Positions 14,010 through 22,700 of a stretch of DNA of 64,000 bases are shown piece after piece. Source of the DNA: Apostichopus japonicus (lineage: Eukaryota > Echinodermata > Holothuroidea > Aspidochirotida > Stichopodidae); the NCBI RefSeq assembly GCF_037975245.1, contig NC_092575.1:6786001-6850000 (forward strand), given 5' to 3'. Numbering within the stretch: position 1 is the first letter of the stretch; each line of letters begins with the position of its first letter. A model generated the notes under the pieces. It had not been told where the DNA came from and did no database searches. It worked only from the letters and a program-made list of their open reading frames with translations. A program made the translations under genes and the position numbers.

Positions 14010-17000
14010 CTTTATACACATATATATATATAACTATATATATATATATATACTATATATATATATATATATGTTATATATAGTTATATATATATATATA
14101 CATAGTTATATATATATATATATATAGTTATATATATATATATATAGTTATATATATAAAGTTATAGTTATACATATTTGTATGTTTGTTTATTTATTTA
14201 TACAGACATCTAGGTTACATCTATTATATATGGTATATCTATGGTATATCATTCTCATGTATGGTATAGATTAATGGTATTCTCATCTATATGTGTTATC
14301 AGAGAGGAATATTTAGACTTTCCAGATATTACTCTTTTCTGAGAAATCAACAATGGGAAACCATGTAAGCTTCAAAAGAGACAGATTCGCAAGTTGGTAG
14401 AACACAGGAAGCCTACATTACTCTACCCAGGCCACTGCTTCTAAACCTCATTCAAGTCAACATTTTCTATGCTCATATCCAACAGTTTCCCCATTTCTCT
14501 GTGTGTGTTTTTCTCTCATAGTAAAAGTTGCCTTCTAACAGAACACAAGTCTGTCACGTTGCCAAGTCTTCCCATGTAAATATATTTTGCATGATGATAG
14601 CTTGACAAACCTCTCTGTCCATTTCTTGTTTTTCATATTTCAAATAAAAATGTAAATATGTAAAATTTCTTGAAGAAAAATGCCAGATGTCCTTGCGACT
14701 TGTCAGTTTGATGCTCACTTTGCTAGTCCAGTTTTGAAAAAGTCTGGCCTATTTATATTGAAAGCTCTGGATCAAAATGCAAATTATAGTATCACTTTCA
14801 TTCTTGATCTGTCAGGAAGCAGTTTACAAAGAAAGAATGGAAAAGAAGAAAATATTGGGCAAAAAGGAAACGAATTTATTGAAAAAAAATCATACTTTAC
14901 ACTTTTCAGTGTTGAAAACTGTACGATTTACAAGTTTTCACTGTGGACTTGGACAAACAGATCTTCACATCTTTATTACATACAATTCAGTTACGTGTCA
15001 CAATAATTCAAAATTATGAATATTAAAATCTATTGTAGACAGTTCTAGTGTCAAAAGGACTTTTGTCAATGGTAGTATTATAGAAATGGTTAAATATATA
15101 TTTTAGCAGTGAATTCACAATTAAATCATGTTAGTCATCAAATAACGATGACTGTTCCACAGGTACAGTATGTTTCAATCACTCAGTCACAGACCAGCCT
15201 TTGGTCTTATCTCTGATACTGGTCCTGTTCTAGAATCATTTTGAATGGTGTAATTGTCAGCTCCATTCCAGTGTATGTCCATCACAGACCAGCCTTTAGT
15301 CTTGTCTCTGATACTGGTCCTGTTCTAGAATCATTTTGAATGGTGTAAGTGTCAGCTACATTCCAGTGTATGTCCATCCCAGACCAGCCTTTGGTCTTAT
15401 CTCTGATGCTGGTCCTGTTCTTGAATCATTTTAATGATATTTAAGTTAATATCTCTCTCCATTGTATGTCAATCACAGACCAGCGTTTGGTCATATATCT
15501 GATTTTGTTCCTATTTTTTCTATAAAAATCATGTTAATGATATAATTTTTATCTCTCTCCAGTGTATGTTCATCCCAGACCAGCCTTTGGTCTTATTTCT
15601 GATGCTGGTCCTGTTCTAGAATCATTTGAATGATATATTTAAGTTAATATCTCTCTCCAGTATACTGCATCTCCATCACAGACTAGCCTTTGGTCTTATT
15701 TCTGATGCTGATCCTGTTCTAGAATCATTTGAATGATATATTTAAGTTAACATCTCTCTCCAGTGTACTGCATCTCCATCACAGACCAGCCTTTGGTCTT
15801 ATTTCTGATGTTGCTCCTGTTCTGGCTACATTGCAATAATATCGCGTCCTCTCTGTCCAGTGTATGTCAACTACATGCAGACTCACTTTGGTCTTGTTCC
15901 TGATGCTTGTTCTTCTTAACAGTAGTTAATGATATCGTTTCCTTTGGTCTTATGTCTGATGCTGGTTCGATATTGGCATCCTTTCCATGACATTTGTTCG
16001 TTTTTCTTTTTTCTTCCAGTGTATGTCAATCACAGACCAGCCTTTGGTCTTATCTCTCATGCTGTTCTAACAGTATGTTAATGATATCGTTTACATCTCT
16101 CTTCAATGTCTACCAATCACAGACTAGCCTTTGGTCTTATGTCTGATGCTGGTTCGATACTGGCATCCTCTCGATGACATATTTTCTTTATTGTTTTTTT
16201 TCTTCCAGTGTATGTCAATCACAGACCAGCCTTTGGTCTTTCGTTGTCACAGCTACACAGAGCCTTTGAAGTTCTCGGTATGCAGGATGAGACCGGTGGT
16301 CTGCCGTCTATTGACAGAGGGGAACTCTTAGACCTACTCCAGACAAAAGGTTTGTCTAAATTGAAAGCATCTTTTTCAACATCGGCACCTTGGTCATTTT
16401 TTTAACAGTTTTGTGTGTAGCCAATGGACGAGTCACCTTCAAATCATATTGTTCCAAGAATCAATATTACAAAATGGCTTATCAGTTGATCTGAAGTATC
16501 TAAGACCTCTTAACCAAAAGTGTAGGGATAAAGTTAACACTTTAATGTGAGGCTATAAAGAGTAAGATAACTTGTTATTCTGGAGTGGGAGGGGGTGGGA
16601 GGGGGTGGTAGGGGGGGTGATAGGGGAATGGAGTGTGAGGTTACTACCTTTGTTTATACTTGTGTGTTTGTATGCAGTTCTTGTTTCTTTCAAGGAGAAT
16701 ATCATTCTTTGTCAATTGCCATGGATTCAAACAACTTCTCACTTTCACAACAACAAAAATTATTGTTATTTTTCCTGTATGATGTATACTTTTAAATTTA
16801 CCCCACACTGTGGGATACCTGTGGGATGCACAGAATGATACAAAAGTTAGAATTTTACCCCTCAATCTAAAATTTGTCTTATTATTACATGATTTAGCAC
16901 ATCACCCTCCCGCTCCCCCTCCCCCTCCCCCACATTAGGGGAGTAACTCTACTTAACAACAATTTTCTATTTGTATTCTGTACTAACCACTCAAACTGTC

Positions 17001-17345
17001 AAACGACATTAAACAACAGCGTTCAATGAGGGAGCAGATTAGATATAACAAGGAGGGCAAGGACAAAGTGTCGAATAATTTTAATTATATCTTCTCATTC
17101 CGGCATGTGTAGGTGAACACTTAACCGAGAGTGAGCTGGCGGAGTACATCACCACACTTCTAGGTCTGAATCCGGAAGGCGGCAGTTCGGAACTGGGCAG
17201 TTACGAAGACGAGGGCAGCGCGGAACTCATCGAGGAATACCTGCCCGGACGGTTAAACGCCGAACACTTCTCGGCAGAAGTCCTCGGCTTTGGTTTGCTT
17301 TCAGCGGACGGTCAGGAAGTCACCTCTCGAGATGAAACGAATTGA
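4449..17345 (+). CDS. CFAP251: CFAP251 (WDR66), C-terminal part, four exons, 5'-partial
   Basis: Cilia- and flagella-associated protein 251 is a WD40 protein of the calmodulin- and spoke-associated complex, which sits at the base of radial spokes in motile axonemes and helps regulate dynein and build spoke 3. Exons 4449-4577, 10834-11030, 16209-16349 and 17113-17345 join in one frame (split codons AG|C, T|TG and G|GT) to give 232 residues and a TGA stop. The fragment begins [13 protein letters not shown] and continues with [28 protein letters not shown] and [12 protein letters not shown]; these match what I know of the C-terminal region of animal CFAP251. It is made of helical EF-hand-like pairs: residues 72-85 ([14 protein letters not shown]) and 156-173 ([18 protein letters not shown]) resemble EF-hand helices, but no canonical calcium loop is evident. 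The WD40 repeats lie upstream of the window. Recognition is from memory of the family, not from a search. Confidence 0.93.
5470..5535. repeat. (AT)n microsatellite
   Basis: About 65 bases of alternating T and A with a few interruptions (TATG, TTTA). Confidence 0.95.
7183..7578. mobile_element. Non-autonomous hAT-superfamily element (MITE) with 8-bp TSD
   Basis: The element starts CAGTGGCGGAG and ends CTCCGCCACTG, a perfect 11-bp terminal inverted repeat. It is flanked on both sides by the identical octamer AGTGATAG (7175-7182 and 7579-7586). An 8-bp target-site duplication together with CAG-type termini is the signature of the hAT superfamily. At 396 bp it carries no transposase, so it must have been mobilised in trans. 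Inside are G-rich (7207-7216) and C-rich (7541-7552) tracts near opposite ends. It lies in an intron of CFAP251, where it is probably neutral. Confidence 0.88.
8639..8990. repeat. Two-copy tandem duplication, ~155-197 bp units
   Basis: The first unit (8639-8835) and second unit (8836-8990) each run: TGTGTTGG, a G/A-rich tract, GGCTGAGGGAGAGGT, CATTTATAA, AACATGA, ATATGCAA, GAACAGCA, AATGTCCTCTGTGTAAAATTT. The second copy is shorter, having lost about 20 bases around the CCAAAAAAATAAGG segment. Non-coding. Confidence 0.88.
10834..11030 (+). CDS. CFAP251: CFAP251 exon B
   Basis: Acceptor CTGTCTTCCAG (AG at 10832-10833); donor AAAT|GTAAGT at 11031. Encodes [13 protein letters not shown] through LGDFIK, 65 whole residues plus split codons on each side. 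The stretch from the conserved [10 protein letters not shown] to [10 protein letters not shown] forms an EF-hand-like helix pair. Local GC content and codon use are clearly higher than in the flanking introns, which supports real coding sequence. Confidence 0.94.
11204..11883. repeat. 29-bp minisatellite, ~23 copies
   Basis: The unit is close to GAATTATGTGGCATGTATG followed by GTGCCATTTT, 29 bases. Copies vary by a few substitutions (GG/TG before CAT; GTATG/ATATG/GTATC) and a few are shortened, for example near 11310 and 11838. Because 29 is not a multiple of three but stop codons are rare in the unit, the array yields long repetitive open frames on both strands; these are artefacts. Confidence 0.95.
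11884..12115. repeat. ~36-bp minisatellite, about 6 degenerate copies
   Basis: The unit is approximately CCTTTCTCCCTTAACCTAGA followed by GTACCCAGCAGAAAA. It follows directly on the 29-bp array with no spacer. Copies vary more than in the 29-bp array, and one near 12060 is truncated. Confidence 0.9.
13912..14160. repeat. Long compound (AT)n tract
   Basis: About 250 bases of TA alternation broken by CTTTATACACA (twice) and by AACTATA / AGTTATA blocks. The two halves are approximate inverted copies (AACTATATA against TATATAGTT), so the tract can fold back on itself. Confidence 0.95.
15165..16170 (+). repeat. Tandem array whose units copy the CFAP251 exon C acceptor and exon start
   Basis: Units of roughly 95-190 bp each contain, in order, a pyrimidine-rich stretch, usually CCAG, then a copy of the first ~32 bases of exon C (TGTATGTCAATCACAGACCA, then GCCTTTGGTCTT), then a non-exonic tail (ATCTCTGATGCTGGTCCTG and variants). 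I count about ten full or partial copies before the true exon. CAG acceptors are intact at 15270, 15365, 15561, 15659, 15762, 15859 and 16018. They are lost in the copies near 15461 (CCAT) and 16114 (TCAAT). The copy at 16019-16051 is identical to the exon for ~32 bases and has a similarly long pyrimidine tract. After the copied part most units reach an in-frame stop within about 10-12 codons, so they could not replace the exon. Confidence 0.9.
16209..16349 (+). CDS. CFAP251: CFAP251 exon C
   Basis: Acceptor TTTCTTCCAG (AG at 16207-16208); donor AAAG|GTTTGT at 16350. Encodes L(split)[11 protein letters not shown] through LLDLLQTK. The family-conserved segment L-Y-x-N-H-x-P-x-F-G lies at its start, and a helical segment ([11 protein letters not shown]) follows. 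Exon length and frame fit the neighbours. The first ~32 bases recur many times in the preceding intron, so the splicing machinery must choose the last of a series of similar acceptors. Confidence 0.94.
16350..17112 (+). other. CFAP251 intron C-D with complementary G-rich and C-rich tracts
   Basis: A 763-bp intron. A G-rich tract at 16583-16632 (repeats of GGGAGGGGGTG) is matched by a C-rich tract at 16905-16937 (repeats of CTCCCC). In the pre-mRNA these could pair or form separate G-rich structures. Nothing else is notable. Confidence 0.8.
17113..17345 (+). CDS. CFAP251: CFAP251 terminal coding exon D
   Basis: Acceptor TGTGTAG (AG at 17111-17112), an unusually poor pyrimidine tract. The frame runs from the split Gly codon, [20 protein letters not shown], through an acidic serine/glutamate-rich linker, then [20 protein letters not shown], and ends TSRDETN with TGA at 17343-17345. 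The last helix ([10 protein letters not shown]) matches the C-terminal segment I recall for vertebrate CFAP251. GC content is well above the surroundings. Confidence 0.94.
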
Positions 17346-17496
17346 TTCACACTCCTGTGACCCGTGAAAGGTTCTTTTTTTTATTCTCCGTTCCGTCTAT
17401 GGAGTGTCCAGGAGAAGTGAGGGAAACTCAAAACCGTAATGTCACACCGCGCTCAATGCTCATCTGTTCTGTACAAAACATCATTGAATATTTTCA

Positions 17497-17502
17497 AATA
17501 AA
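17497..17502 (+). terminator. Probable polyadenylation signal of CFAP251
   Basis: AATAAA lies about 150 bases after the stop codon, with T-rich sequence (TTTTTTTTCC) downstream near 17535. This is the first canonical signal after the coding end, so the 3' UTR would be about 170-190 nt. Confidence 0.65.
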
Positions 17503-17559
17503 TAACCAAAAAATCGTCGAAAAAGTGCTCTATCAGTTTTTTTTCCTCTCGGTGTAACA

Positions 17560-18186
17560 TCACACCTTCCGTACCGCTCTCATGTTTGAATGTGGCATAT
17601 TCTGAAGTTGGACACAAGTGCTTTCGAGAAAGTCAAATTTGCAACGACAAAAAATATTCACTCACATCCCGAGACTTTTTTTTTCTCTCTTTCTGAGTTT
17701 ATTTTATCTTTTATGGTAACATGTGAATTTAAGATGAAGAAAGTTTGGCCCTTGGAAGATGATGTGTTTTTTCCCCTCTCTTAAATTTAAAGGTCTGTAT
17801 TATCTGTGCATGGGGTGTAAGCTTACAAGCAAGTTACAAGTTCAATGCTGAGATGGCACGAGATTGACAAGAGAGACCGTTGGAAATGCTTGGGTGGTCG
17901 ACTGAGGTTGATGTAGTCAAACTTGTTGACAAATGATATAGAAGCTAAACCATTATCTCTTGACATTGAAGAAATGGAAGATTCCAGCAAAAGGAAAGGT
18001 GATGCTGTTGACCCATAAATTGTAGTCAAGATGATTCTCACAAATATTGCAAATGGTTGTGTTTATAACTGCTTAATATAGATGATCAAAGATTGCTTAA
18101 AATACAAAAACAAAAACACAAGTTTAGGCCAATAAAAGATTTGATACCTGAAGAAAAAAAAGACATATCCTTTGTGAACTTACCAA
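17560..18186. other. Intergenic, nothing recognised
   Basis: AT-rich sequence downstream of CFAP251. No supported coding frame, repeat array or RNA gene. Confidence 0.6.
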
Positions 18187-18413
18187 CGGTGGCTCATCTA
18201 GGCGATTGCCAGGGGTCCTGGGGGGGGGACCCCATGACAAGTACCAAAAACAAATAACCATCCATCAGCTGCAGCCAAGTGTAGGCCGTGGGTAGGCGTA
18301 GCAGCTATTATTTATATTATACGTACAGTCATTATACCAAACAGGCTCCTTGCTTTCTTTAGAGCCCATTCATCTAGATATCCTGGTGGGCCCATTTCTT
18401 AAATCTGCCACTG
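18187..18413. mobile_element. Degraded hAT-like MITE (possible)
   Basis: The left end CGGTGGCTCATCTAGG and the complement of the right end, CAGTGGCAGATTTAAG, agree at about 11 of 16 positions and resemble the CAGTGGCGGA termini of the intact element at 7183. A G run (18219-18228) lies just inside the left end, as is common in such elements. I could not find a matching 8-bp target duplication, so this is tentative. Confidence 0.35.
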
Positions 18414-18649
18414 GGCCCACCAAAATTAATACTAACGCAGCCGGTGCCAGTTAACTCGAGAGTATGTATTATGACATGTGACACTTGTTTACGTTGTTTG
18501 TTTAACACTATAATAATTTTAATCAATGTAAGAATATTAATTAATATTTAAACTAGCAGATGAAATATTGTCTAGAATGGAATTCAAACCCAGTTACGTC
18601 AGGAATACAAGTTTCTTTGCTCTGGTTTCATCCACAGATGAGATGACAG

Positions 18650-19535
18650 CCTGCTGAACACCAATACAGAATGCGCTAACGTGTCCCTAGTGTACTACCA
18701 TATCCCTAATATGCTAGCATATCCCTAGTACACAACTGTATCCCTACTAAACTATAGCAAGAACATAATCCAAGTAGAGTTACAAATCTCTAGTACAAAA
18801 CATGTATAACATATCCCTTGTACAGTAATATATCCCTAGTACAATAAACATATCAGGAGGATATTAACATATCCCTTGCACACTTATTTATCTCTAGGAC
18901 ACCTTACTAATGACATATTCCTAGTACATCATGATATACACTAATATATCCCTTTTATACTACCAATAACATTACCCTAGTATAAAACTATAACAATACA
19001 TATCCTACTGTACACTGTCATATCTCTAGTCGACTGTCACAATTACACTAATTAGTGCACTAAAGATATGTTATTGGTAGTGTAGCAGGGATATTCAAGT
19101 GTATTATGATCATATACACAGTGTATATGATCATGTACTAGGGATATGTCATTGTAATAGTTTACTAGAGATATGACAGTGTACTATGGAATATGCAATT
19201 GTAATAGTTTACTAGGGACATGACTGTACTACAGGATATGCCATTGTAATAGTTTACTAGAGATATGACAGTGTACTGCGGGATATGTAATAACCCTAGT
19301 AAACTATAACAGTGGCTTATCCCATAGTACACTGTCATATCCCTAGTATACCATTACAATTGCATATCCCATAGTACACTGTCATATCCCTAGTAAACTG
19401 TAACAATTGCATAACCAATAGTAAACTATCATATCCCTATTAAACTATTAAAATTGCATATGCCTTATAACACTATCATATCCCTAGTAAACTATTACAA
19501 TTACATATCCCGTAGTACTACACTATCATATTGCT
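18650..19535. repeat. Minisatellite of ATATCCCTAGTA units with an internal inversion
   Basis: The left part (18690-19030) has degenerate forward units around CATATCCCTAGTACAC. From about 19050 to 19290 the same motif runs reversed (TACTAGGGATATG, GTAATAGTTTACTAG). From 19300 to 19535 it runs forward again with better conserved units (CATATCCCTAGTAAACTATT then ACAATTG). The reversed and right forward blocks are close complements about 25 bases apart, so either strand could fold into a hairpin with arms up to ~200 bases. Confidence 0.85.
19106..19134. repeat. Perfect 14-bp inverted repeat with 1-base spacer
   Basis: ATGATCATATACAC, then A, then GTGTATATGATCAT. It lies within the inverted part of the minisatellite and may mark an old inversion junction. 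Confidence 0.9.
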
Positions 19536-19750
19536 CTCTTAAGAGTGTGTAAAAAAATGTGTGTTGTGGTGGATTTTGCAACATTGTTTATCACATAGCC
19601 CTTGCCATGACTAGTATTCAGACATGATTGTATTTCATTCAGTCTTTAACGAAGGGCTATGTATGTAGATAAAACCACTTGGCTATTCTTTATTACCCAG
19701 TTCTCAATGGTTAAATCTTGTAAAAGAAACTTGCCACATTCCATACAGAA
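19536..19750. other. Unrelated ~210-bp segment inside the minisatellite
   Basis: The minisatellite stops at about 19535, a non-repetitive segment follows, and then one more repeat stretch (GTTACACTTGCATATTCCGT then AGTACACTATCATATCCC) resumes at about 19750-19797. This looks like an insertion into the array, but I could not see terminal repeats or a target duplication. Confidence 0.45.
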
Positions 19751-19799
19751 CCGTTACACTTGCATATTCCGTAGTACACTATCATATCCCTAGTAAAGG

Positions 19800-22700
19800 T
19801 ACCCTATTCCAGTGACCAGAACAATCATGTCATATTTACAGTGTTAAGTGTAGTGCCTACATGCGTGTTTTGTTTTAAAGACATTAATACAACCATTCCC
19901 CTTTGATTGTGGCAATACAGTTCCAACAGTTATGTAATGTAACTTTGCAGTCCCCTCCCCCCTCCCCCAGCACCTAAGGATTCAACATGACAAATATTGC
20001 AAGCTCTAATATTTAAGAAGTCATCGTTGACTGTTCTTATAAAATAATTTGGAGGAGAAAATATCTGAGATATAAAATTAAAATGTATATCCATTAAGAT
20101 ATGTTGACAGAAGTCATATTACACTCCATTGGGGATACAGCTGTTTATTCATGTGTTAAACTGGGAAATTCAAAACCCTCATGAGATGTTATGAGGTGTT
20201 ATCAATGGCACTGACTAAATAGCATTCAGTTGATTTAGTAACTATTTTGCGATAATATTCCATTTTTTATACACCTTGATGTACAGTATTTTGTTTTGTT
20301 TTTTTCACTTTTTTTCTTGACATTATTATTGAAAGACGTAGAAAATATATCAATAAAAATTAACATAACTGGCAGTGATTCAGTGTCATTTGTTTTACTT
20401 GTGAGAGTGTTTTTGGAAAATATAACACTTTCGTTTGGTTATCATGGGGCGTATCTGTAGGGTGGTGTATTCATTATATATCATAGACGGCAACGGGCAG
20501 TAATGCTATGTAATATTCTCAAAGTTGTGTGTTGGGAATGAGAAGTAAATACCGTTACTTCGACCAACAGTAGGTCCGATGAGACAGCGAATCGGAAATA
20601 GGATACAATCCGATGGTCTGTGATCAATTAGGGGCATGGGAAAATAGGGAACCTCCCCCGACCCCACCCCCCCCCCCCAAGTGTATAGTATGGTATGAAG
20701 AATCACATATTTTCATTCTCATCATAATATCCTTAAAGGGGTATTCTGGTGGCAGATAATTTAAGACTTAATCATGGAGAGGAAAATATTCCACACAGTT
20801 CACAGAGGAGAGATGAGGCGGGGGGGGGGGGGGTCTGTTACATATCTCATACATATATTATTGCGTGTAGCAGAGAACATTCCCTTCGAAACATTGACCA
20901 TTTCCTCCATTTCGTTGATAGGTTTGTAGTCTATTATACTCCCGTATTTTAGACCTGCCCAAGAGTCAACAACGACACCGGTAAAATAAAGAAGTTTATC
21001 CATAATTTTTTTTTTTTTTTTTAAAAAAGCAAATCCGCTTATGTCATATTCTTATCGGTAAGATAGCCTTTTCGGTAAGATAGCCTATTGTCTTGACAGA
21101 CTTGACAGAGTTCGAAGACAAACAGTATGAGTACACTGGCTGTGAGTCCGCTATACGTCCATGGCCGTTTCCTGCCCCCCACCCCATCCCATCCTCCCCT
21201 CTTGGGATCCATTTTTTGATTACGCTTGGATGATACTAAGCCGTATTTTCTCAGCTCATAGATGATGTATGCAATAAGTCAGATCCTGTTTGTAAAAGTC
21301 ATAATAGACTTGATCGTTTCCAAGCTAGCCTAAAGGTGTTAAACGCTGAAATTACAATCATATGCTTGGGGCTTACTATAGGCTATCGTGTTTTTGTTTG
21401 TTTATTAAGTTAACCTGTAGGATAAAATCTCGATCCGTGTCGTTCTCACCGATCTATTCCAATCGTTATTATTCAACCATTCAGTTATTTATGAATTGAA
21501 ATCTACTCTTTTTTACTGGTAACCTCCGATTAGGCTGGTCAAGTTACAGTCCAGTCGCGATTGGACGCAAAGGGTTATGCTTCGTTGACTTTTCGTTCTT
21601 GAACTTCAAACAAACGGAAGAGGAAGGTTTTATTACGGTTGCCTCGGTAACCTCACTCATGCATGAGGAGCCTACCGTGCACGGGTAGGCCTACACTATG
21701 AGGACGACGCCCCTTTTAAGTAATATTCTTGAAGATGAAGTTGTTGGAAATGGTCTGCATCTTAAGGTCGAAACCACATCAATCATAGCACCTTGTATTG
21801 CGAAGATATGATTTTTTTTCTCTTCAGATTTTGTGATATTTTGTGACTGCATCTATAGCAATACCACTTGGCGAATGATGCCAATGAAGATGGACATGTT
21901 TATTATTTTCTTTATAATATCGAGGCTGTTTCTTGGAAAGATGCAGGCTCGGATCCAGGTGACGAAGATTACCCAACCCCCCCCCCCCGCTCCTTTTCCA
22001 CCCCAAACAGAAAAAGTTCAAAGCAGTTATTAGCACAATGATCTTTGCTTGAAGATGGCATATTATAGATCTAAGTTATAGCTATAAACATGTCACAGCC
22101 TATGCATAATCTAATTTCTTTTATCATCTCATCTCCATCTTTGTAATATATAGGGAGATGAGGTATTCAGGGCCACACTCCCGAATCCGTAACATTGGCT
22201 GCTTTCAAGGAATAAATCATCTGGAAGATTTTGAAGTCGAAGCTGTTGATGAACGCGTACAGCGATGACGTCACAGGCCAATGACTGTGATCATCTCCAC
22301 GTCGAGGAGGAGGATGAGTAAGGGAGAGTTTGTCAGTCAAATCATGGAGGTAAAAAGTTAACAGAACCTCTATTGTCAAATCAGTTAATTTTCAATCAAC
22401 TCTATCCAGAGTTAAAGGAAAGATATTGAGACTGCGGGTTCTAACTAACAGTGTGACGAAAACCCAAAATTTCTTTAAAATAAGCGTTATATAACATTGT
22501 CTGTTACCGGGTTATCTCTTTAAATGCTCCATGGCATCCTGCTACCAGAAACAATTGATCAAAGTTATTCCACGAAACCCTGGAGAGATATCAAAAATCA
22601 TGACTTTCATAATTTTGGTATCTGCAACAGTATTGACTCAAGTTGCTTGCTGATAAACTAAATATGTTAAACAACTCTTTGCAAGTAATATGATCTCTTT

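Larger units (their letters stand above)
11031..16208 (+). other. CFAP251 intron B-C, rich in tandem repeats
   Basis: A 5.2-kb intron. It holds two adjoining minisatellites (11204-11883 and 11884-12115), a long AT tract (13912-14160) and the decoy-acceptor array (15165-16170). The 12116-13900 stretch is plain AT-rich DNA with a C run near 13322, and 14165-15160 is unremarkable. Confidence 0.85.

Noticed and set aside
13792-14127. Ile-Tyr-rich 111-codon frame
   Set aside because: Product of the AT tract; no real composition or domain.
15165-16170. CRISPR-like array
   Set aside because: Regularity is that of a eukaryotic intronic tandem repeat; units vary in length and have no unique spacers.
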